Positions 1 through 7,612 of a DNA stretch of 64,000 nucleotides are shown here, piece after piece. Position 1 is the stretch's first letter. Each line of letters begins with the position of its first letter. The DNA lies in contig NJBM01000022.1 of assembly GCA_005223045.1 (NCBI GenBank), positions 1 through 64,000 of the forward strand. The letters run 5' to 3'. The notes under the pieces are model-generated. The model was not told the origin of the DNA. It ran no database searches and worked only from the letters and a program-made list of their open reading frames with translations. Both the position numbers and the translations under genes were made by a program. The stretch is from Planctomycetes bacterium B3_Pla (GTDB lineage Bacteria > Planctomycetota > Phycisphaerae > Sedimentisphaerales > Anaerobacaceae).

Positions 1-1234
1 GGGTGAAGGGGGGATCGAACTCATCAACGCGCCAGTAGTAAACCTTCTCTGATTCAAGCGGACCGGGACTATAGCTTAAGAATCCCATCGGGGCGCCGCC
101 TGCAGCATTGTTCACATCGTCGAAATTAGTACCCATATAAACGGTGTGTAATTTGGCGGCGAACCCTCCCGTCCAGGAAAAGGTCGCGTTCGGGTCCACA
201 AACTCGGCACCATCGACCGGATCGGGATTATAAGCAGTTCTGGGTGGAATTGAAAAGCTCCATACATCACCCTTCCACGGACTGTTAGGGTCGGCGTCGT
301 TGACCTCATCTATCCGCCAGTAGTAGGTCGTACCGGGGACAAGACCGTCCGGGAAAGGAAATCCGGGGAAGCCGATAATATAGTCAGTCGCGGCTTGATT
401 GACTCTGAAAGTGTCGCCGGTGCCGTTGCTTACATCATCAAAATTCTCGCCTAAGTACACATCGTGCGAGACAGCAAAATCTCCTGCCCTCCAGCCTACG
501 TTTACCCAGGTATCCTCAATGAAAGCGCCATCAGCCGGCTCCGGGCGACCGGCCTTCGGAAATCCTTCACCTGCCATAGCGCCCAGAATCTCGTCCTGTG
601 TCAGCGGGTGGTTGAAGAACTTGATATCGTCCACCGTGCCCTGGAAGAAGTCGCTCGGGCTGCCGTCCCATTCCTGGCCTACCGACCACCGTGCCTGTCC
701 CGCCGGATCGCCCGAGGGTGTCTCGGTGCCTACCAGCTCTCCGTCGGTGTATGCGAAGGCGCTGGTTCCGTCCCGAGTGTACGCGATGTGATGCCACTCG
801 TCGTCGGTGATAGTTGGGGGGTAAGTATTGGCGCTGTCCGCTTCCACCAGCAAATTGCCGCCGTCAACGCCAAAGACGAAATCGTGACTGCTGCCGGTGT
901 CATTGGCACCGATGACGTTGCCGTCACCTGTCTGCGTGGTTTTGATCCATGCCATGACCGTAAAATTGTTTTCTGTGAGGTCATCGGCTATGCCATCAAT
1001 CGCGACCCAATCACCACTTCCGTCCAGTTCCAGTGCGCCGGCGTTGATTCCGTCCACCCACTGCGGATCACCCTCCAGGGTGCCATCATTGCCCAGGCCG
1101 GAAAGGTCAAAGGCGGTGTCACCCGAACCTTCGTCAAACGTCCACCAGCCGATAAGTTCCGCCTTGGCCGGGCTTGTCAGAACCAGACTCAGCGCCAAAA
1201 CAAATGAAGTCAAAAACAGCAATTTCTTAAACAT
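1..1234 (-). CDS. Secreted LamG-domain protein (3' part lies outside the window)
   Basis: The first about 411 residues are visible; the C-terminus runs off the left edge. The start is the ATG whose complement ends at 1234, preceded by a strong AAGGAGG site (1241-1247). Residues 1-26 form a Sec signal peptide (MFKKLLFLTSF...SPAKA). A LamG/concanavalin-like domain follows (ELIGWWTFDEGSGD..., about 26-230), then fibronectin-like modules with the recurring signatures 'SHDVYLGENFDDV' and 'YYWRIDEV'. This architecture matches the protein encoded at 2038-4827 and is typical of cell-surface or secreted carbohydrate-binding proteins in Planctomycetota. The ligand is unknown. The gene is divergent from the 2038 gene and the two appear to use near-identical promoters. 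Confident as a gene and as LamG family; the specific role is not known. Confidence 0.85.
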   Translation of the reverse strand, partial: MFKKLLFLTSFVLALSLVLTSPAKAELIGWWTFDEGSGDTAFDLSGLGNDGTLEGDPQWVDGINAGALELDGSGDWVAIDGIADDLTENNFTVMAWIKTTQTGDGNVIGANDTGSSHDFVFGVDGGNLLVEADSANTYPPTITDDEWHHIAYTRDGTSAFAYTDGELVGTETPSGDPAGQARWSVGQEWDGSPSDFFQGTVDDIKFFNHPLTQDEILGAMAGEGFPKAGRPEPADGAFIEDTWVNVGWRAGDFAVSHDVYLGENFDDVSNGTGDTFRVNQAATDYIIGFPGFPFPDGLVPGTTYYWRIDEVNDADPNSPWKGDVWSFSIPPRTAYNPDPVDGAEFVDPNATFSWTGGFAAKLHTVYMGTNFDDVNNAAGGAPMGFLSYSPGPLESEKVYYWRVDEFDPPFT

Positions 1235-1581
1235 AACAGTCCTCCTTCGAGAAAAAGAGACTTAAAATTGTAACGACCGAGGCTTCGACTGAGCTCAGCC
1301 GAACGTCCAACAATCCTTACCATTCAGTAAACACCTCACTCCGCCCCGGAAAGTTCTTGCGATATGACTCAACCTCCTTTCTTCCAAAGTTAACACTGTA
1401 GCCAAACGGTTAACTGAACGGTAAAGATTGCACTCCGAATCGTACGAATCCGGCGGTCGTGGTTGCACTCTGTCGTTCAATGTCTTTTGGAAAATGCCAA
1501 AAAACTACAGGAATTTCACCTGTGGGAAAGCCACAACTCCTCAGATACCTGCCGATACGAGCAACACCTTCACCAATCTTA

Positions 1582-1611
1582 TATATACCAAACCATGCGC
1601 CTCTCCGTCAA
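1582..1611 (-). promoter_or_regulatory. Sigma70-like promoter of the 1-1234 gene
   Basis: On the minus strand TTGACG (1606-1611) is separated by 18 bases from TATATA (1582-1587). The spacer closely resembles the one in the divergent promoter at 1885-1914. It implies an untranslated leader of roughly 340 bases before the ATG at 1234. Inferred from sequence only. Confidence 0.5.
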
Positions 1612-1884
1612 GAAAAATCCCGCAACTGCACATGTTTCTCCGCCGGGGATTCTGTTGAATGCAGAAGAGGTAAAGAGACATTTCTCATACGCAGTGACCC
1701 TACTCAGTAGGTGCCATGCCCTCGGTTCTCACGAATGAGAATAACACTCCAGGTTCGCCGAAGGTGCGCCCTTCCGATCATTCGGATTTTGCCACTGTCC
1801 TGCTGAAAACATCTTGCAAAGCCTTTCAACAGAGCATATTGCCAGGAGATGAGCCGCAGGATTTCTCGTATCTCAGAATTCCTC

Positions 1885-1914
1885 TTGACGGTAAGGCGGA
1901 TGATGTGGTATAAA
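1885..1914 (+). promoter_or_regulatory. Sigma70-like promoter of the 2038 LamG gene
   Basis: TTGACG (1885-1890), an 18-base spacer, then TATAAA (1909-1914), about 120 bases ahead of the ATG. The spacer is very similar to that of the minus-strand promoter at 1582-1611, suggesting a duplicated or co-regulated promoter. Confidence 0.55.
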
Positions 1915-2037
1915 TGAAGGTTGTCAAAGTCCCGCCGAAATGGAGACGAAAGGGTAGGAATCGATGGATTTTGGATTTGAGGCGGGTGAAACACATGTGA
2001 TTTCCAGCCAGGATTCCTAAGTTAGAGGAGATTTACC

Positions 2038-4827
2038 ATGTACAAGAGAATGACATACTCACTGTCTTTGGTCTTATTGCTGGCCATCGGCAACGCAGCC
2101 CCGGCCGGTCTGGTGGAATGGGAGGCGGCCATAAGCGGCGGCAATCCGCTTCACTGGTACAAGTTCGATGAGACCGGAGCCGACTGTATAGATTCCGGCA
2201 GCGCAGGCCTTAACGGGACTTATGACGGCGTCTCGGTGGGTCAGGAAGGATTGTTCGGTCCGGGAACGGCCGTGGGATTCGAGAGGACCGGCGCAAATCG
2301 CGCCGATTTTGCCGACGCTACGGACCTGCCCGGCCCGTGGACGGTAGAATATATCGTCAAGACTACCAAGCCGCCGGCCGCGAATGACTCGCAGGCCCTG
2401 CATGATGGCGACGCCACTTCGATTCGTCTTGCCGGCTGGACGTCTCTGGGCGAGGCCGGCTTTACACTATATGGTGTCGCCGACTATCAGTTCACACCTA
2501 TCGCCGGATATGCGCTTACCGACCTCGTGATACAGCCGGAAGTATGGATGCACTTGGTGTGGCGAAACGACGGCGCCGGCACCCAGGTGTTCTTCAACGG
2601 AAAACTTGTCGGAACCAGTAGTGACAGCGTCGATCTTCCGCGCCTCAGGATTGGCGGCCGCGGCGCCGGCCCTGCGGACCATCTACAAGGGGTCCTCGAT
2701 GAGGCGGTCGTTTTTGACAGTGCCTTGTCGGATGCCGATATCGTCGCTCATGCTTCCGCTGCATCCAGCCTTGATCCGACCGTGCTGGGAGCAAGCCAGC
2801 CCGACCCTGCCGACGATGCCATTCACCCTGAAACGTGGGTCAGTCTCGGCTGGTCGGCCGGCGGTACCGCCGTTTCGCACGATGTGTACTTCTCCGACAA
2901 TCTTGACGATGTGACCACCGGCACAGGCGACGCCTTCCGCGGTAACCAGGCCGCGACAACGTTCATTGCCGGCTTTGTCGGATTTCCCTATCCCGACGGA
3001 CTTGTTCCGGGTACGACCTACTACTGGCGAATCGATGAGGTCGACCCCGCAGAGACCCATAGGGGGCCGGTATGGAGTTTCTTGGTTCCGCCGAAGACTG
3101 CCTACAATCCCGATCCGACAGATGGTGCGAGGTTCGTGACCTTAGATGCGGCACTCAACTGGACCGGAGGCTTTGGAGCCAAATTGCATACTGCATACTT
3201 CGGCGACAACTTCGACGATGTAAACAATGCCGTCGGCGGTTTGCCCCAGGCGGCTGTGACTTACGATCCCGGTCCCCTCGCGAAAGATACCGTCTATTAC
3301 TGGCGGGTCGATGAGTTCGATGCCCTCGTCACGCACAAGGGCGATGTATGGAGTTTCAGAACGTTGCCGGACATACCCGTTGCCGACCCGGCGCTCGTGG
3401 GTTGGTGGAAGCTTGACGAAGGCCAGGGCACGACCGCCCTCGACTGGTCGGGCCATGACGGTCACGGGACTCTGACGGGCACTCCGGAGTGGATAGCCGG
3501 GCAAGACGGAGGTGCACTCGAACTGGACGGCAATAGTTGGGTGGACTTTGGAACTCCGGATCACCTGCAGATAGCAGAAGCGATTACTATCGCTTGCTGG
3601 ATCAACCCCGCCGGGCTCAGCGGTGATCGGGGCTTTGTCGCCCTGGACGGCTCGTACGCGTTCAAGTCCAGTGGTAATCACCTTCGGTTCACTACGCCCG
3701 GTATTCTGGATCACGATGCCGATAGTGCGATTCTGGAGACCGGGAAATGGCAGCACGTTGCCATCACCTTCCAGCCCGATCAGACCGTCGTATTCTACAT
3801 CAACGGATTCGAGGCCGAACGGATGCCTGGTTCAGCGGCGAACGCCGGAGGCGGGCCATTCCGTGTCGGCAACAATCAGTGGAACCAGACCTACACAGGC
3901 CTGGTTGACGACGTGCGCGTATATAACAAGGTCCTGACCGCCGAGGAGATCGTACAGGCAATGCGGGGCGACCCGTTGGTTGCCTGGAATCCGAGTCCAG
4001 CCAACGGCTCAACGCCGGACATTAACCATGCGCTATCCCTTGGCTGGTCGCCCGGAGACAACGCGTCCGAGCATGACGTGTACTTCGGCACGGATGTGGA
4101 TGTGGTCACCGATGCCGATGCTGCCGATACGACAGGCGTTTACAATGGCAGCCAGAGTGGTACGAGCTTCACTCCGGCCGAAGGTGTCGAATGGGACGGC
4201 GGGCCTTACTACTGGCGCATCGACCAGGTCAATACCGATGGGACGATCAGCAAAGGCAGAGTCTGGAGCTTCAAGGTGGCCGACTTCCTTCTGATAGACG
4301 ATATTGAGTCCTACAATGACCTGGACGAGGCTGAGCCCGCAAGCAACAGGGTATACCTGGCGTGGAAAGACGGATTCGACGACCCGACGGTGAACGGAGC
4401 TGTCGTTGGCTATTTGGATGTTCCTCTTACCGAACGCAGTAATGTTCACGGCGGCGGACAGTCGATGCCGTATTCCTACGACAACAACCTTAAGACTTCT
4501 GAGGCGACGATGACATTGGTCGATCCGCGTGACTGGACCCAGCATGGCGTCACAAAACTCAGCCTGTGGTTCCGTGGCGCGCCGGGTAATGCCGCCGAGC
4601 GGATGTTTGTCGCTCTAAACGGCAACGCAGTGGCGTATCATGCTGATTCTGCGGCAACGCAGATTGCCGTGTGGACCGAGTGGGTCGTCGACCTGCAAAC
4701 GTTTGCCGACCAGGGCATGGACCTTACCAATGTCGGTACGATCACTATCGGTTTCGGCACCAAGAACAGCCCTGCGGCCGGCGGCACCGGTCAAATGCTC
4801 TTTGATGACATTGTGCTGATAAGATAG
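2038..4827 (+). CDS. Secreted multidomain LamG / fibronectin-like protein
   Basis: The 929-residue protein starts at an ATG after GAGGAGATTTACC and has a signal peptide (residues 1-23, ...LLAIGNAAPA). Domains in order: LamG-like beta-sandwich (about 27-245), two fibronectin-like modules with 'HDVYFSDNLDDV' and 'YYWRIDEV' signatures (255-445), a second LamG (about 450-645, 'LVGWWKLDEGQGTTALDWSG'), a third fibronectin-like module (650-750), and a C-terminal beta-sandwich ending in 'MLFDDIVLIR' (755-929), a common ending of such planctomycete proteins. No catalytic domain is visible, so a binding or structural role at the cell surface is the best inference. It is followed by a strong intrinsic terminator. 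Paralogous to the genes at 1-1234 and, more distantly, 53184-56216. Confidence 0.88.
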   Translation: MYKRMTYSLSLVLLLAIGNAAPAGLVEWEAAISGGNPLHWYKFDETGADCIDSGSAGLNGTYDGVSVGQEGLFGPGTAVGFERTGANRADFADATDLPGPWTVEYIVKTTKPPAANDSQALHDGDATSIRLAGWTSLGEAGFTLYGVADYQFTPIAGYALTDLVIQPEVWMHLVWRNDGAGTQVFFNGKLVGTSSDSVDLPRLRIGGRGAGPADHLQGVLDEAVVFDSALSDADIVAHASAASSLDPTVLGASQPDPADDAIHPETWVSLGWSAGGTAVSHDVYFSDNLDDVTTGTGDAFRGNQAATTFIAGFVGFPYPDGLVPGTTYYWRIDEVDPAETHRGPVWSFLVPPKTAYNPDPTDGARFVTLDAALNWTGGFGAKLHTAYFGDNFDDVNNAVGGLPQAAVTYDPGPLAKDTVYYWRVDEFDALVTHKGDVWSFRTLPDIPVADPALVGWWKLDEGQGTTALDWSGHDGHGTLTGTPEWIAGQDGGALELDGNSWVDFGTPDHLQIAEAITIACWINPAGLSGDRGFVALDGSYAFKSSGNHLRFTTPGILDHDADSAILETGKWQHVAITFQPDQTVVFYINGFEAERMPGSAANAGGGPFRVGNNQWNQTYTGLVDDVRVYNKVLTAEEIVQAMRGDPLVAWNPSPANGSTPDINHALSLGWSPGDNASEHDVYFGTDVDVVTDADAADTTGVYNGSQSGTSFTPAEGVEWDGGPYYWRIDQVNTDGTISKGRVWSFKVADFLLIDDIESYNDLDEAEPASNRVYLAWKDGFDDPTVNGAVVGYLDVPLTERSNVHGGGQSMPYSYDNNLKTSEATMTLVDPRDWTQHGVTKLSLWFRGAPGNAAERMFVALNGNAVAYHADSAATQIAVWTEWVVDLQTFADQGMDLTNVGTITIGFGTKNSPAAGGTGQMLFDDIVLIR

Positions 4828-4890
4828 GTTCGGCGGCAACTAATTGCAGCCAAGCTGATGCCCGATTTGTGGGGTGAATTCGCAACAATT

Positions 4891-4930
4891 CGGGGCCCAT
4901 GCTGACAGTTTCGGCATGGGCCCCGTTTGT
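4891..4930 (+). terminator. Rho-independent terminator after the LamG gene
   Basis: An 11- to 12-base perfect stem (CGGGGCCCATGC / GCATGGGCCCCG) with a 10- to 11-base loop, followed by TTTGTCTT. It lies 64 bases after the stop codon of the 2038-4827 gene. Confidence 0.75.
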
Positions 4931-4934
4931 CTTG

Positions 4935-5005
4935 GTAGGGGCGGCCCTACGTGGCCGCCCTAATCCGGGCGCGAGGCTCGGGCAACCACACAGGATTGCC
5001 CCTAC
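4935..5005. repeat. GTAGGGG...CCCCTAC palindromic intergenic repeat
   Basis: A GC-rich block bounded by GTAGGGGC and GCCCCTAC with an internal GGGCGGCC/GGCCGCCC palindrome. Its right end contains the stop codon of the convergent gene at 5002. It belongs with the other GTAGG-bounded palindromes at 38136-38208 and 51851-51916 in general design, though the internal sequence differs. Confidence 0.55.
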
Positions 5006-5733
5006 TTGTCGCCGGCAACGGCCCCTCCGTTGCACGACTTGCCTGTTACCTCAATTTTCGAGAACACTTCCTTAGCTGTAGAAATGCCTTCCAAATCCTC
5101 AATGATACGATCCACACTCTCGAATTGATCCGTCCTGCCTATCAGTCGGGGGACGCTCCGTCGCCCCGGCAGGGCGGTGATTTGCCCTTTGTAGATGATA
5201 GATGGTTGCCCGTTGCCGTTCTTGTCGCGTTTGCCATCCTTCGATACGGCTGCGAAAGAATAGTTGTAGTCGCCTGAGACATTTATTTCAATGTAGTAAT
5301 CCCACCTGCTTCCTGCAGACACTTGGGTCTCACAGGCCAAATCCTGCGCGGGGGTCGCACCGGTCACGGCATCGACTGCCGGATTCTCAGGCGTCGGAGC
5401 GCCGCTGCTGCCGGTCTCCTTTTTCCAGCGGCTTACCCAGTACGGCAGCGATACGGGGCGGACAATCTTGCCGCCCCAACTACCGGCGCCGGTTTTTTCG
5501 GTCACCCAAACGGTTCGGATTTCCGCGCCCATCGCATCTTCGAGCCAGATAGCGAATTGAGGAGGCTTCTTGTAATGCGACTGTTTATAGATATCCGGAT
5601 CGAGACTCAGCGAAAAATGCAATGCGACCGGCTCGCCTTGCTCTGTGCCCAGACTTCGACAACCAAAAAACGCGCAACAAGCGAGAAGAATGCCGGCACA
5701 GAAAAATATTAAACGCGAACCGAGTCTCGTCAT
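5002..5733 (-). CDS. DUF2271-like predicted lipoprotein
   Basis: 243 residues when started at the ATG ending at 5733. That ATG overlaps the stop of the upstream gene as ATGA, which argues for translational coupling; a longer upstream start is possible but lacks support. The N-terminus is a lipoprotein signal (RLGSRLIFFCAGILL...) with a lipobox ending FFGC, so the protein is probably membrane-anchored. The mature part (LHFSLSLDPDIYKQSHYKKPPQ..., a tryptophan-rich 'GSWGGKIVRPVSLPYW' segment, and a 'YYIEINVSGDYNYSF' strand) resembles DUF2271 periplasmic proteins, often found with electron-transfer or FMN-linked exported proteins. That family call is moderate and the function is unknown. Confidence 0.65.
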   Translation of the reverse strand: MTRLGSRLIFFCAGILLACCAFFGCRSLGTEQGEPVALHFSLSLDPDIYKQSHYKKPPQFAIWLEDAMGAEIRTVWVTEKTGAGSWGGKIVRPVSLPYWVSRWKKETGSSGAPTPENPAVDAVTGATPAQDLACETQVSAGSRWDYYIEINVSGDYNYSFAAVSKDGKRDKNGNGQPSIIYKGQITALPGRRSVPRLIGRTDQFESVDRIIEDLEGISTAKEVFSKIEVTGKSCNGGAVAGDK

Positions 5734-6623
5734 ACCAGCCTCAGCTTGCGAAGATTCTCCAGACACCTCTCGACGGACTCGAGCGGCGGATAGGCGTCAC
5801 TTTCATACTCGACGATATACCACTCGGTTGAGCCGACCGCTCTGCACAGGGCAAAGAAAGCCTTCCAGTTGACGTCGCCTTTGCCGACAAGGGCTTTGGG
5901 ATTTGTCTTGCTGTGCTCCTTGACGTGCACGGTGATCGCCCGGTCGGGATATTTGTAGAGATAAGGCAGCGGATCCACGCCGCCGCCAATTGCATTGCCC
6001 ACGTCAAGCTGCATGATGACTTCTTTCTTTGTGTTGCCGTAGAAGGTGTCCCAGGGAAGCTCGCCGTCCATTGCCTTGAATTCGGCGCTGTGATTGTGAT
6101 AGCCGACCAGCATTCCGTGCGGCTTGACTTTCTCTGCAAGCTCGTTGAAGAGCTTGGCCGTGTCGAGCCAGGCCTGATGAGATTCGCGGTACTTGCCGGG
6201 CAATCCGGGAACGACGAGATACTTGTTGCCTAAAGTCTTATTGAACTCGATCGTCGGGACCAGCTTGTCGCCGAGCAATGTATCCAGCCCCGTATGCGTG
6301 CCGCAACACTTTAGGCCGTTGTCGTCGAGCATCTTTCGCAACTTCTTGGCCGTGTAGTCGTAGTATCCGGCGAACTCAACGCCCTTATAGCCCATCTTCG
6401 CCACGGCGGCTATTGTGCCCGGCAGATCGCGCTTGCAGTCTCCGCGCACAGAATAAAGCTGCAAGCCGACCGGCCCTCGGCGCGACCCGCGTTTCGTAGT
6501 CCGCGCTGTTCTCTGCCGGTCCTGCGGCGCCCCATGCGCGCCGGAGGCCACCACGGCTGCGACCGCAGCGCTCTTTGCGAGCAAGCCGCGTCTCGAAACC
6601 AAACCTTTGTCTCTTGATGACAT
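5730..6623 (-). CDS. Tat-exported sugar phosphate isomerase/epimerase-like TIM barrel
   Basis: 297 residues. A twin-arginine signal (VSRRGLLAKSAAVAAVVASG) indicates folded export. The mature part is an AP-endonuclease-2/xylose-isomerase-like TIM barrel: 'VGLQLYSVRGDCKRDLPGTI', 'GYKGVEFAGYYDYTAKKL', 'GTHTGLD', 'VGYHNHSAEF', 'IMQLDVGNAIGGGVDP', 'HVKEHSKTNP' and 'YIVEYESDAYPP'. The Glu, His, Asp and second Glu expected for a divalent-metal site are present. Members act on sugars or inositols; the substrate cannot be told. The stop overlaps the start of the 5002-5733 lipoprotein (ATGA), so the two are co-translated. Confidence 0.88.
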   Translation of the reverse strand: MSSRDKGLVSRRGLLAKSAAVAAVVASGAHGAPQDRQRTARTTKRGSRRGPVGLQLYSVRGDCKRDLPGTIAAVAKMGYKGVEFAGYYDYTAKKLRKMLDDNGLKCCGTHTGLDTLLGDKLVPTIEFNKTLGNKYLVVPGLPGKYRESHQAWLDTAKLFNELAEKVKPHGMLVGYHNHSAEFKAMDGELPWDTFYGNTKKEVIMQLDVGNAIGGGVDPLPYLYKYPDRAITVHVKEHSKTNPKALVGKGDVNWKAFFALCRAVGSTEWYIVEYESDAYPPLESVERCLENLRKLRLV

Positions 6624-6703
6624 CTGATTCTCCTTCCCAAATCCTGTAAAGTTACAATTAGTCCTCAGTTACGCCCTGAGACATACCGTGCCCATATTAT
6701 ACA

Positions 6704-6767
6704 CGATTCGAGGCAGCAGTCTAACGAATCTCTGATCCGCTGAAGGCCAGCACCTCGCCGCCGGCAG
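6704..6767 (-). pseudogene. Remnant copy of the 3' end of the PQQ-propeller gene
   Basis: This 64-base stretch matches 7596-7659 with two mismatches and can be read on the minus strand as '...GGEVLAFSGSEIR-stop', the C-terminus of the neighbouring PQQ gene. Nothing upstream supports a full gene. The remaining sequence from 6624 to 6898 shows no coding potential. Confidence 0.7.
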
Positions 6768-6898
6768 TTGGCCGTCCCTCGGCGCACGGGAGACAGTGGA
6801 TTAGCGAATCGGTTGAATGGTCTTGGGGCTTCTGGGTGCTCAGCCAAAAACAAAGAGCCGTATCCGGCTCATGCGGAGTCGATGCGGGGCCGGGAAGA

Positions 6899-7060
6899 TC
6901 ATTTCTTCTCTCTTGCCTGTGTTTGAAGCTTTATCAGATCCTGGGTTCCCTTTTGCCAATATTCGAGCTGCTGGTCCAATGACCTTCCTTCAAGCTGTTT
7001 ACGGACCAATTCCGCTCCGCGTCTTTTCATCTGAACGCAATCGAATGTCTTAGTCTTCAT
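6899..7060 (-). CDS. Small protein paired with PIN toxin (putative antitoxin)
   Basis: A 53-residue protein (MKTKTFDCVQMKRRGAEL...KLQTQAREKK) whose ATG lies inside the last codons of the PIN gene (11-base overlap). The 'MKTK.FD.V.MKR.GA' opening followed by a short charged helical tail with 'QQLEYW' is what I recall for small proteins encoded immediately after PIN-domain toxins in cyanobacteria and planctomycetes. It likely is the antitoxin, binding and inhibiting the PIN ribonuclease and perhaps their promoter. The antitoxin role is inferred from size, overlap and partner. Confidence 0.6.
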   Translation of the reverse strand: MKTKTFDCVQMKRRGAELVRKQLEGRSLDQQLEYWQKGTQDLIKLQTQAREKK

Positions 7061-7520
7061 CCTCAATCACCTCCAGCGGTGAATAGATAGCTATTTCCCT
7101 GTACTCGTGCAGTTTGTTGACTGCATTATACATCGGTATCTTTTGAAAATTTACGATATGCTTGAAGTTCCAGCTTACGATTAGCGAAGACTGTGAAACC
7201 GTAGCCAACGCTACATGCAAGGCATCCGTAGAATATTTCTCGGAGAGAATCTTTGCCTCTGTGTAGGCCTGTTGGAGCTTTAAGGCCTCTTCAGTAATCT
7301 CGGCAATATCCGTGAGCGGCAGAATTTCAAAGAAAAGCTCCTGGACGCTCCTGGGTCCTTCCTGGATTTCCTGCCTGACCAGTTCGGATGTCACCAGAAC
7401 AAATCTCGCACCGCGGATTGCATTGAAAAAGGTTTTGCTCGGCCCTTGAAACTCATCATCGAACACACCGCCAAAGACTGATGTATCCGCGTATATTCTT
7501 ATGGCCTTATTTTTTATCAT
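7050..7520 (-). CDS. PIN-domain protein (VapC-like toxin)
   Basis: 156 residues from the ATG ending at 7520 (MIKNKAIRIYADTSVFGG). PIN-domain features: the first acidic residue in 'YADTSVFGG', a mid-domain acidic residue in 'VTSELVRQEI', and the 'STDALHVALA' segment with the conserved third Asp, followed by 'LIVSWNFKHIVN'. PIN toxins are Mg2+-dependent ribonucleases. The downstream overlapping 53-residue gene is the likely partner; toxin-first order is less common than antitoxin-first but is known for this subtype. RNA target unknown. Confidence 0.75.
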   Translation of the reverse strand: MIKNKAIRIYADTSVFGGVFDDEFQGPSKTFFNAIRGARFVLVTSELVRQEIQEGPRSVQELFFEILPLTDIAEITEEALKLQQAYTEAKILSEKYSTDALHVALATVSQSSLIVSWNFKHIVNFQKIPMYNAVNKLHEYREIAIYSPLEVIEDED

Positions 7521-7612
7521 GCCATATTCAATGATAACTAACGGGACGCATTTTGCCAACCAAAAAAGCCCTGTTGACCATCATGTTCCGGCTCGCGATT
7601 CGAGGCAGCAGT

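Larger units (their letters stand above)
1235..2037. other. Intergenic region between two divergent LamG genes
   Basis: This 803-base stretch holds the two outward-facing promoter candidates (1582-1611 minus, 1885-1914 plus), the ribosome sites of both flanking genes, and an imperfect palindrome in the minus-strand leader (1283-1303, TTCGACTGAGCTCAGCCGAA). Short open frames here have no coding character. I see no RNA gene. Confidence 0.5.

Noticed and set aside
464..1207. Long plus-strand open frame inside the first LamG gene
   Set aside because: It is a shadow of the minus-strand LamG gene, which has a signal peptide, ribosome site and clear domain signatures.
1428..1450. Palindrome around TCGTACGA as an operator
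   Set aside because: Only eight bases pair; the flanks do not, so there is no convincing operator.
1490..1560. Attenuator or riboswitch in the LamG leader
   Set aside because: A five-base ACAGG/CCTGT stem before a T run is too weak, and no known riboswitch core is seen.
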